Assembly (NCBI GenBank): GCA_947044405.1
Contig: CAMRHE010000063.1
Span: forward strand, 4,390,501-4,454,500
Length of the DNA stretch: 64,000 nucleotides
Direction: 5' to 3'
DNA from: Leptodactylus fallax
Taxonomy: Eukaryota > Chordata > Amphibia > Anura > Leptodactylidae
Shown: positions 13,001 to 22,082 of the stretch, piece after piece
How positions within the stretch are numbered: position 1 is the stretch's first letter
Layout: each line of letters starts with the position of its first letter
Translations under genes and position numbers: made by a program
The notes under the pieces: model-generated
Databases searched by the model: none
Seen by the model: only the letters and a program-made list of their open reading frames with translations
Told to the model about the DNA's origin: nothing

Positions 13001-13836
13001 TTTCAGGGCCAGGAGCAGAGGGGGCATTGATCTGAAAGAATTCCTTCAAGTCATTTTCTAACGTTGCTTTTAACTTTGGCTGTGACATTAAAAAGTCACT
13101 ACACCTCCACAGATATGTTCTAGCAGATTCGTATTTTTCAGCTATGGACAGGGTTATCGCTGCATGGTCTGACCAAGTTATTTCAGATATCTCGGACTGC
13201 TTAGCAAGGGGAATGCTAGACTGTTCAACCAGGAACAACTCTATTCGTGAATAGCTATTATGTACCGTGGAATGATACGAATAATCTCTTTCAGAATTAT
13301 GCAAGATACGCCAGATGTCAAATAATTCATAGCGCCATATAGCCTGTGATAAGGAGGGGTGACGTGTTAGTATACCAGACGTGGTATCTACTTGCGGGGT
13401 CCGGGGCCATATTGAAATCTCCCATTAATATTAAACATCCTTTCTTCCTCTTTCCTACCGCCCTCACTAGTCTTCCAAGAAATGCCACCTGTTTCCTATT
13501 TGGGGCATAAACTGATACCAGCGTATAGGTGACATTGTTAATAATACACACTACTATAACAAATCGCCCTCCCGGGTCAGCGTATTGAGATAACAATTGA
13601 AACGCTACCGAGTCCTTAATTCCAATCAATGTGCCCCTACGTTTTGAGGAGTAGTGAGCATGAAACACATGTGGGTATGCTGGGTGATTGATGCGAAAAG
13701 CGTCTGCCCTTATAAGATGTGTCTCTTGTAGTGCAAGAATGTCACAGTTCTGCCCTCGGGCCTCGCGCCATAAATTGGCTCTTTTCTGAGGGGAGTTCAA
13801 ACCTCTGACATTCATGGACATAATTTTAAGTACCAT
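10079..13836 (-). pseudogene. L1-like ORF2, endonuclease-RT, three lesions
   Basis: The N-terminal endonuclease starts at 13836 with MVLKIMSMNVRGLNS. It keeps the active-site Asn, the Glu of LQETHL, the Asp/Asn of GDFN, and the SDH of WSDHAA. The reverse transcriptase lies at about 11170-12500 and shows FRPISLLN, LDAKKAFD, GTRQGCPLSP and the catalytic YADD. A CCHC-type cluster (CWRGC, then H and C) sits in the C-terminal part near 10440. Lesions: a one-base frameshift at about 13396-13404 just after GDFNMAPDP; an in-frame TGA at 11169-11171; and a frameshift in a G-run (C-run on +) at about 10899-10907. Apart from these the reading frame is continuous. The product would nick DNA and copy LINE RNA in the nucleus. 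Confidence 0.9.
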
Positions 13837-14135
13837 GATACACAGTTAGAAATGCTTTGAGATTCTTACCACAACCACTTATATCAGTAGGTGTCACTGT
13901 TGGCTTGAAGAGAAACTGTTTCCACCCTTCATATTCACTACGCCCAATGTGCCAGAACCAATAATAAAAAGAAAAACAAACCATGCAAATTACAAAACCA
14001 ATGGGTAAACCTTCGTGGCAAAACCAAACAAAGAGAAAAAAAAAGAGTATGGTACAGCGGACCAGCGGCTGTCGTAATCCTGGGGGGATAAGTTCAACGA
14101 CAGTGGACATACGGAATCCAAGAAAAGGTGAGCCT

Positions 14136-15452
14136 TTAGCTTTGTAGCCCTTTGCGTGGACGTCTTTGGGCCCTCACTTGGTGCCAACCATCCGACACAG
14201 GACCAGGCGGTCGTTTGGGTGGTATCTCGACAATCGGAATGTTCCATTTGTGAAGCAGACGATTTCCTTCTTCCAAAGTTTTAACGACATGCACCGTGTT
14301 GTCTCGGGTAATGATCACACGGACCAGAAATCCCAACTTGTATAAAATGTGGTGCTGGCGTAAAGCTGCTGTAATAGGGATGAATTGCCGCCTCAATTGC
14401 AGTGTCGTGGCTGATAAATCCGAGTAAATAGATACTTTGTGATATGGTTCAGGTAGGTGCCCCAGCTTCCGGGAAGTCATCAAAACCAGATCTTTGGTGC
14501 AATAAAAATGGATTTTAGCAAGAACATCCCTGGGTATTGCTTCATCTAGATGAGATGGCTTGGGGACTCTATGAGCTCTATCAATAATTAAATCCATCTC
14601 TGTAAGATTCGGTAGGAGCGAGCGGATCAGATCTTGGAGGAACGTCGTCAAATTATTCGCGGAGACCGACTCCGGAATCCCTCTAAATTTCACATTATTT
14701 CTCCGTGAGCGATCCTCTAAGTCTGCTACTTTAGCTTTCAAAAACGACACATCCGACTCCATCTCATAGAGAGCATCTATTAATGCATTGTGTGATGTCG
14801 CAAATTCCGCCATTTTGGATTCAACATGAACTGTACGGTTTTTCAGTTCCTGGATATCTCTATCTAACGGCTTTACCATGAGAGACATGTCCGTTTTTAA
14901 TGATTTGCAGAAAGCCATGAGCATATATTTCATAGAGGCCTCAGTGAGTGGGTTCTCTGTCTCTGGGATTTCTGCAAAAAAATCAGTGGGTGGGGGGGTA
15001 GGCTGCACATTGTTGCTCACCTCGCCATCCTGGGAGTCGCTATCCTGGAGTCTTGGTCTCTGCTTAGCCGGGCTGGCGGTAGGCGACTGGTGTGTCCCCA
15101 GGCCGGATAGGCCCGCAGATCCCGAAGCGCCGACCTGCGGAGGCCCGCTTCCATTGTAGGCCCCGGCCTGCCAGGGAGAAGGCCCAGGTAGCTCCGCGGC
15201 CGCGCCGTCCAGCAGCTGCGGTAAGGATGGAGCTGAGAGCGCTCTCTTGTGAGCGGAGAGCGCGCTGGTTTCCTCCGGAGGGTCGCGCGGTGGAGTCGAG
15301 GCCCTAGATTCTGTTTCCAGGCGCGGGCCTTCTCCATGCTGGTCCCCCCCCCCCCCCCCATGGGGGAAATAGAAATCTGAAATTTTATGCGGTCTCACCG
15401 CCGACTTTTTTCTTCTCGGCATCCCCGAAGGTAAGGCACTTTTTGCTATCAA
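14136..15452 (-). CDS. L1-like ORF1 RNA-binding protein
   Basis: An uninterrupted 438-codon frame. The more likely start is the second Met (15422), giving MPRRKKSAVRPHKISDFYF. Residues 20-130 are Gly/Pro/Ser-rich and disordered. Residues about 185-245 form a coiled coil (LKNRTVHVESKMAEF, KVADLEDRSRRNN). Next comes the RRM/C-terminal domain of the Transposase_22 family, with NNVKFRGIPES and IIDRAHRVPKP. ORF1 proteins of this kind form trimers that coat LINE RNA. The N-terminal KISDFYF resembles a PCNA-binding motif; that is only an inference. No lesion is seen. Confidence 0.88.
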   Translation of the reverse strand: MIAKSALPSGMPRRKKSAVRPHKISDFYFPHGGGGGDQHGEGPRLETESRASTPPRDPPEETSALSAHKRALSAPSLPQLLDGAAAELPGPSPWQAGAYNGSGPPQVGASGSAGLSGLGTHQSPTASPAKQRPRLQDSDSQDGEVSNNVQPTPPPTDFFAEIPETENPLTEASMKYMLMAFCKSLKTDMSLMVKPLDRDIQELKNRTVHVESKMAEFATSHNALIDALYEMESDVSFLKAKVADLEDRSRRNNVKFRGIPESVSANNLTTFLQDLIRSLLPNLTEMDLIIDRAHRVPKPSHLDEAIPRDVLAKIHFYCTKDLVLMTSRKLGHLPEPYHKVSIYSDLSATTLQLRRQFIPITAALRQHHILYKLGFLVRVIITRDNTVHVVKTLEEGNRLLHKWNIPIVEIPPKRPPGPVSDGWHQVRAQRRPRKGLQS

Positions 15453-15562
15453 TTTCTGTGCCCAAAGGCCACGGGCTCGTCGCCTATAATGTCGCTTTGT
15501 TAGACTCAGACCAGGAGCTCTGAGACTATGCGGCCATTGCAGTCCACAGCTAGGCCCGCCCC
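15453..15562 (-). promoter_or_regulatory. L1-like 5'UTR and internal promoter
   Basis: A 110-bp leader read on the - strand. It begins with a GC-box (GGGGCGGGCC). AATGGCCGC, resembling a YY1 core, follows about 25 bases in, and AACAAAG, a SOX-type site, lies further on. YY1 and SOX sites are known in the mammalian L1 5'UTR, and their presence here may reflect the same promoter logic. Function is inferred. Confidence 0.4.
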
Positions 15563-15578
15563 TACTTCACATACTTTA
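15563..15578. repeat. Target-site duplication, LINE 5' side
   Basis: A 16-bp copy of 9660-9675, directly abutting the GC-rich 5' end of the LINE. Confidence 0.9.
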
Positions 15579-15879
15579 ATCTCTCCTATTGACACCACTA
15601 AATTTATCCATGTAATGTATACTGTGTATTGCAGTAATATAATCCACATAAAACGGCCCATGGCATGTAGCCATGACATAGCATTACACATAAAACTGTG
15701 TGTACCACTTGTTTCCTAAAACTTTTGCATGTCTTAGTAAGTGTCGTAACTTTCAATTAGTTGGGTCCAGGTGCTGAAACTTTCACCGATCACTAAGAAG
15801 AAGGGGCAGAAACAATGAACAGAGTGCTGTACAACCTATACACTCTTTATGAATCCATATATCCCTAATCCTGCATTAG

Positions 15880-16156
15880 CGTCACCTGAATCGAGTGGTG
15901 TTTTCCCCTTGTGATTTGCTGCCTCCATTGCCAAGATATCACTGTTTTAGTCAATATACAAATGAGCTCTTTGGAGCAATGGTGGTGCCCTTGTTTCTAC
16001 AAAGAGTCCATTTGCATATGAACAGAAACAGCGATATCTCAACAATGGAGGCAGCGATTCACAAGGGGAAAACACTGTATGATTCAGGTGACCCTAACCT
16101 ATCTATCTGCGGGGCTGGGCTGATATGCTGGGGTCTGCTGACAGACTCCCTTTAAG
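15880..16156. mobile_element. Palindromic MITE with long hairpin
   Basis: The arm GTGTTTTCCCCTTGTGA at about 15898 is repeated inverted near 16055-16072. The arms extend over roughly 65 bp (CTGCCTCCATTG, GATATC, CACCTGAAT). The right end CCCTTTAA at 16149-16156 fits a T2-type terminus, but the matching left end outside the hairpin is missing. Non-coding. Confidence 0.6.
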
Positions 16157-18294
16157 TAACAGTAAAAAATTTCACAAAACTAATTTTAATAAACCTATAT
16201 ACAACAGTATAACCCCATATATTTGATATCTTCACAACCATAACAAACAAACTAAGTAGAGACTAAAACTGCACCTGCAAACAACTACAAATTAAAAATT
16301 TTTTGCGTGGTCCTGAAGCCAAAAAATTGGTTGGTCTTGAAAGTGTTAAAGAGAATTGACAATATTTTCACTGAACTTTCACTAAGTGAAATCTCAGAAT
16401 AGGATAAGAGGTAACAAAAAAAAAACAAATGAGACGAAAGTCCAATGGAGAGAGGCGGAAAATATTTTCTGAAGTAAAATTCGGTCATTGTGAAACAAGG
16501 TCAGGGATATTTCACAGTACTGTACAGGACAGATAATAAGTGCAGGATCAGCTATCTGCCAGAGATAAAGTCCTGCGAGCTATCAATTCATGACACAATA
16601 AGATAACACACAAAACATCATTCAGCTCCTATTAATAATTCATGGCACCAATGCTTCAGTGACCGCACATAGACGTGAGTTAGTCATGGCCGATACATGG
16701 CAGGACATTAAAAACAGACACCCACCTAGACATACCAGGGATAGAAGAAATAAGGAAGAAAACGTCTCAAGACTTAAGCAGGCCATAAACATTAGATGTA
16801 TACAGGACAAAACTGAAGATTTGGAAGGGTTCAGCAGACCACCTATTGTGTATGGGGCCTAGCGACACTCAACCAATTGCAGACAGGGCAGTTTTAACAC
16901 ATTGGTGGTCCCATTTTTACCATTGCTTTTTATGCTATAAATTATGTGACGTTCAACATGTGCCTTGAATAACTTAGTGGCATATAATACCGCGGGTGCC
17001 AGAGGATGAGAAAGGTCCTCTTAAAAGCAATGCCCAACTTTTGCATTGCTGCTTTCCAAGACTTGCTGCTTTCTTGCTCCTACTTTCCATAACTTCCATA
17101 ACTGCTGATTTCCATAACCTTTTTCTTTTTTTGTCAATAGAATTTGCTGCTTTCTTCTGAAGAACACTGTTCACTGGTGCTGACTGTGGCACTTGGCATT
17201 GACTGTGGCACTGGTCCCCCTTCCCACTATCCCAGCAGTTAACTTAATTGTAATAAGATCACAGCTCCCGGGAACTCAAGTCTCTACCAACTATTATACG
17301 GACACTGATGAGCAGTATATATCGCACACAGAAAGTAGAGGAGAATCTTCTCATCTAACGCTCTTTAACTCAGAAGAATCATTCAGAACATCATAGAGAA
17401 GTACTTGCTTGTATTGATGTGAATAAAGCACTTGGGTTAAGATAGAAACTTCATATTTGCACCAGTGGCAAATTGCCTTCTTCATAGACTTCTATGTAAT
17501 TTGATACTTCTGTGAGCTGCAGTCCATCTTGTTCTAACCGGACAGATTCAGCAGTGATGTAAGAGTAAGAGGAGGAAAACAGATAATTAAGGGAATCAGA
17601 ACTGATAAGTACTGATAAAACATTATATGGGTAAATGATTTTTAGTACAGTTTACAGCACTTTGGTGAAAATCACAATAAGATGGCCAACCCCTTTAAAG
17701 TGGTTCTCTGGGCATTGATGATCTATATTTATTGCTTTTTACTTATTAATTTTTGTGTCTTTGTCCGTCTATGCCATTGATAGGGTCAGTGGAAATCACG
17801 GAAAGGACACAGATGCCATACGTGTCTGCCCAGTTTTTTCCTGACCCACACATGAATATGGTCGTGTGCATGAACCCTAAGTGTGCTGCACTTTACAGGA
17901 CAGTTTTTTTCTCTTCTATAAGATAATGTTCAGCTAACAAGGAGTAGTAAACATGTTGTTGTAGATCCAATAATGACGTCTTGGGATCTTTGTGTCCTGC
18001 CTTCCCAGTATCCCACATGATATACTTAGAAACTTCTTGTCAGCTGCCAAGTGTCCTTGGAGGTTATAGTAATACATTGGTAAATGCACTGTATCCTGCT
18101 GGTAGGACAAGTTGTAGTGTTTGATGGCACCATTTTGGGTTACAAATATCTCCTTCATTAACTTTATTAACTCTTTCTGGGAGGAAACGGTAAAAAATTA
18201 TAACACAATTCCTCCATTGCTTTTTATGCTATAAATTATGTGGCGTTCATCGTGTGACTTGAATAACTTGGATCGAGAAGATTACAGTAATACC

Positions 18295-18296
<2 letters not shown>
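16157..18296. other. Intergenic, no gene seen
   Basis: AT-rich DNA. A CCCCTTTAA MITE-type end occurs near 17690. Short open frames have no recognisable domain. A sentence-length stretch (ATTGCTTTTTATGC and flank) recurs at about 16922 and 18217, pointing to another dispersed repeat. Confidence 0.45.

Positions 18297-18297
<1 letters not shown>

Positions 18298-18344
<47 letters not shown>
18298..18344. repeat. (TA)n microsatellite
   Basis: About 23 uninterrupted TA dinucleotides, ending in TTTTAAG. Such tracts are common and length-variable in frog genomes. Confidence 0.95.
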
Positions 18345-18348
<4 letters not shown>

Positions 18349-18713
18349 AAGGGGTTGTACTTCTAGACAATTGATGACCTATCCTTAAAGGGGCTTAGCC
18401 ATTACAGACACTTATTCTCTATTCACATGGTAAGGGATAAGTGTCAGAACACTGGGGGTCTGAGCGCTGGGACCCCCATTGATCAGGAGAACAGCAGCCT
18501 GAAATTCCTTGTCTGGTGCTCCATTCACTTCTATGGGGCTTCCAGGACTGCAATCTCTGGCAGCCCTATAAAAGTAAAAGGAGGGATGGTCACACAAGCA
18601 CACTGAGGCTTCATTCACAGGCATCATGCTGGGGGAATTTTTAGCCTTTGTTCTCCTGATCGCTGGGGGTCCCAGTGGTCAGACCCAGGGAACGGAACAC
18701 CACTGCAGTACTT

Positions 18714-19640
18714 TTAGTTGCAGCTATTAAAGAGATGGTGACTAAACTCAGTGAGGTTGGATGGAGAGCGTTTGTGAACAGCAGTTTTCAGCTCTTTCCA
18801 CAGATTCTCGATTGGATTCAGGTCCGGACTTTGACTTGGCCATTCTAACACCTGGATACGTTTATTTGTGAACCATTCCATTGTAGATTTTGCTTTATGT
18901 TTGGGATCATTGTCTTGTTGGAAGATAAATCTCCGTCCCAGTCTCAGGTCTTTTGCAGACTCTAACAGGTTTTCTTCCAGAATGGTCCTGTATTTGGCTC
19001 CATCCATCTTCCCATCAATTTTAACCATCTTCCCTGTCCCTGCTGAAGAAAAGCAGGCCCAAACCATGATGCTGCCACCACCATGAGTGACAGTGGGGAT
19101 GGTGTGTTCAGGGTGATGAGCTGCGTTGCTTTTACGCCAAACATATCGTTTTGCATTGTGGCCAAAAAGTTCGATTTTGGTTTCATCTGACCAGAGCACC
19201 TTCTTCCACATGTTTGGTGTGTCTCCCAGGTGGCTTGTGGCAAACTTTAAATGAGACTTTTTATGGATATCTTTGAGAAATGGCTTTCTTCTTGCCACTC
19301 TTCCATAAAGGCCAGATTTGTGCAGTGTACGACTGATTGTTGTCCTATGGACAGACTCTCCCACCTCAGCTGTAGATCTCTGCAGTTCATCCAGAGTGAT
19401 CATGGGCCTCTTGGCTGCATCTCTGATCAGTCTTCTCTTTGTTTGAGATGAAAGTTTAGAGGGACGGCCGGGTCTTGGTAGATTTGCAGTGGTCTGATAC
19501 TCCTTCCATTTCAATATGATCGCTTGCACAGTGCTCCTTGGGATGTTTAAAGTTTGGGAAATCTTTTTGTATCCAAATCCGGCTTTAAACTTCTCCACAA
19601 CAGTATCACGGACCTGCCTGGTGTGTTCCTTGGTTTTCAT
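18714..19640 (-). pseudogene. Tc1-like transposase, C-terminus lost
   Basis: A 308-codon frame beginning MKTKEHTRQVRDTVVEKF. It has the paired-like helix-turn-helix region (residues about 1-110, with the GRPSK linker), then the DDE domain with WSDETKIE, QQDNDPKH and [11 protein letters not shown]; 34 residues separate the second Asp from the Glu (DD34E). Homology to the intact copy at 22302-23321 stops at about 18747, after SPSNLTE. The last ten codons come from flanking DNA, so about 30 C-terminal residues are missing. The catalytic triad is complete, but activity is unlikely. Confidence 0.88.
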
Positions 19641-20032
19641 GATGCTCTCTGCGCTTTAAACAGAACCCTGAGACTATCACAGAGCAGGTGCATTTATACG
19701 GAGACTTGATTACACACAGGTGGATTATATTTATCATCATCAGTCATTTAGGACAACATTGGATCATTCAGAGATCCTCACTGAACTTCTGGAGTGAGTT
19801 TGCTGCACTGAAAGTAAAGGGGCTGAATAATATTGCACGCCCCACTTTTCAGTTTTTTATTTTTTACAAAAGTTTAAAATAACCAATAAATTTTGTTCTA
19901 CTTCACAATTGTGTCCCACTTGTTGTTGATTCTTCACCAAAAAATTTAAATTTTATATGTTTATGTTTGAAGCCTGAAATGTGGCAAAAGGCTGAAAAGT
20001 TCAAGGGGGCCGAATACTTTCGCAAGGCACTG
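18747..20032 (-). mobile_element. Tc1-like element, truncated copy 1
   Basis: The 5' end of the element is intact: at 20032 the inverted repeat reads CGCAAGGCACTG followed by target TA (20033-20034). The other end, about 350 bp in the complete sister at 22083-23713, is absent. The two copies are nearly identical and lie in the same orientation, flanking the kinase block 20035-22080. Confidence 0.88.
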
Positions 20033-20603
20033 TACATGATTTTGGATGTATGTACAGTAGACCATGGAGGAGTATGTGTCCTGCAGTACTGATGTGCACT
20101 ATGTATGAGGTTCAGGTCTGGGGTCTTAATATACAGGGTGTGGGATGCACATTGTTTAGGAACTACTAGGGTGATAGGAGTTAAACGAGGTGAGGATTCA
20201 TCAGTTCCAGCGTATTGTTTGCCAGTCTTGATAGATCCTTTAGTGCTGGATGTTTAGTCTGAATTTTCTCCTTTCAATGAGAGTGCTGGGATAGCTGAGT
20301 GTTATATATTTCGGATATCTCTGGACCTCCTATTGATGGATATGGGAGCGACGTCTATCACCAGTCACACCTACATCAGGCTTAATGTGCTATGGAGAAT
20401 AAAGACCCCCTGTTCTTGGGATCGATGGGGTCTTGGCAGTCAGACCCTACTGATCAGGTATTTATCCACTATCCTATGGATGGAGGATAAATACTTTTTT
20501 GTGGCATAATCCCTTTAATGAACCTGTCCCATTGTCCACAGACCAGTATTCATGGTGTAAAGTACATAGAAGACTCAAAGATATTGGATGTTGAGACGCT
20601 TAC

Positions 20604-20774
20604 CTGGTTCTGGAAGATAGCATGAGCGCGGGTAAATAGTGGGCTCTTCCCAGCCACCTCCAGGACTTGTCGCTCAATCAGGACGTTTTCTCTGAATTCC
20701 TGTAGTAGGAGCCTCTTCTTCACCATCTTCACTGCTACTTGTTTTTGGCAGGCGAGATGTGAGGCCAACATGAC
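20604..20774 (-). pseudogene. Kinase exon with VAVK lysine
   Basis: A 171-nt, 57-codon exon with acceptor TTTCCTCCAG and donor GTAAGC. It encodes VMLASHLACQKQVAVKMVKK and helix C. It has no internal lesion. Confidence 0.68.
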
Positions 20775-20914
20775 CTGGAGGAAACAGAGCATTAGTACTG
20801 AAGGAAAGGCCTGTCCTGCCATGAGACGTGATGAGAAGACACGAAGCAGGGAGTCTTATAGTCATATTACGGCTCCAGGTCACACACCACGTCACAACTA
20901 TTTCTAATACTTAC

Positions 20915-21003
20915 TTTACCAAAACTGCCCACTACAAGGATTTTATGGAAGGTGAAGCTTTCCAGGCCAGTCACAATGATGGGGGATTCTGCTGGGGTTG
21001 TCC
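20915..21003 (-). pseudogene. Kinase exon with glycine-rich loop
   Basis: An 89-nt exon with acceptor CTCTCCACCAG and donor GTAAGT. It encodes TTPAESPIIVTGLESF and then the nucleotide-binding loop as VVGSFGK. It joins in phase 0 to the exon 20604-20774. Confidence 0.65.
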
Positions 21004-22082
21004 CTGGTGGAGAGAGAAGACATAACACTTAATAGGGGGAAAGTCAGTTTTCCTGGAATTTGTGTTGCTGTTTTATCAAATGTTGAATGTGGTTTAATAA
21101 ATCTGTGGCATATTGAAGTCTAACACTTACGTCCTAAGATATTGCTCCACTTTCTGAGAAGTACAGGACAGTATTTTACACTACACCACCCTTTACTAGA
21201 GGGAGATTGTAACAATTGTTGCGACTTTTGGTAAATCTGGTTGGTGTACAGACCGCTAGACTTTTTCTCCCACATTTCAAAAGCAAAGTGAGCGGTGTAA
21301 AAAATGGAAAATGTTACATATTTTTTATTGAAAATAAGTTCAAAAAGTCCCAAATTTTTACTTTTTGACTTTTTAACCTAAGAAGAAATGAAGTGCAGGG
21401 CTTGATAAATTTCACCCAATAATTATGTGTTCAGATGAAGACTGACTTTTGATTGGTTGTTATGCCCCACAAAGACAACTTTTTTTAGACAGTCTTACAT
21501 GATTTCTTAATTACGTTCATTATTTGTCTAAAATAGACAATCCCTTTAATGAGTACTTGGGGGATATTGGCTCTAGGGCTCTTAGATCTGCACTCAGCTG
21601 ACAGTTTCTGTATGTCACTATTTGAGGACATGCTGGATTCATCTTCAGCTTTTTCCACCATGTTTCCTCTAGTCCTCTTGTTAGGGCTACTCTCCTCTGT
21701 TGGGCTTCCAGGTCTTTTGGAAGCCACATTGACTTTTTTGTCAGTGCTAAGTTTTGCACTCTCTGATTTTTCAACTCTCCTCCTCTTTGCTGACGCCTCA
21801 TCTCTCCACTCCCTTTCTCTTTTCTTTAGGAGATTTAGAGAAATTGGCACATTTGGCTCCATAGTTGTCATACTGGGCTGAGGATGGGCCTGTCCACCTT
21901 TAGCAGGCTCCTTTTCTATGATAACACAAGGAGCTGCTCTCCTCACAGGCCTTCTCCTTCTTCTGAGGGTAAGAGATGAAATTGTATGGATAAACAATAA
22001 ACTTGGCAGAGCACCAAAAACGTGGTCTTCACTGGTCAAGTGACGAAGACGAACTGATGAAAGTCAGAATGTCTACTTCTTA

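Larger units (their letters stand above)
9676..15562 (-). mobile_element. Full-length L1-like LINE
   Basis: A 5.9-kb non-LTR retrotransposon on the - strand, bounded by a perfect 16-bp target-site duplication. From its 5' end (15562) it has a short GC-rich 5'UTR, ORF1 (coiled coil plus RNA-binding domain), a roughly 300-bp spacer, ORF2 (apurinic-type endonuclease, reverse transcriptase, C-terminal CCHC motif), and a 3'UTR. The 3' end is AT-rich with AATAAA and no long poly(A). ORF1 is open. ORF2 has two frameshifts and one stop, so the copy is probably not autonomous. The layout matches the L1/Tx1 group of frogs and fish. The perfect duplication and light damage suggest a fairly recent insertion. 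Confidence 0.93.
20604..22039 (-). pseudogene. AGC-type kinase, N-terminal exons, orphaned
   Basis: Three parts are readable on the - strand. (1) An N-terminal segment at about 21540-22039, Lys/Arg/Ser-rich (KKREREWRDE, KRRRVEKSES), with a possible start at 21871 (MTTMEPNVP); its splice donor is unclear. (2) The exon 20915-21003, with ESFTFHKIL and VVGSFGK; the first Gly of the glycine-rich loop appears to be replaced. (3) The exon 20604-20774, with the ATP-binding lysine in QVAVKMVKK and the helix-C Glu in LIERQVLE, ending FQNQ in phase 0. The next exon of the family (DYVFFIMEYL) is not downstream on this strand. It is on the + strand at 23783. The sequence resembles novel-PKC-like kinases of frog genomes; the exact family is uncertain. 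Confidence 0.65.

Noticed and set aside
13826..14247. Two open frames between the LINE ORFs
   Set aside because: They fall in the inter-ORF spacer or overlap ORF1 in another frame; no domain.
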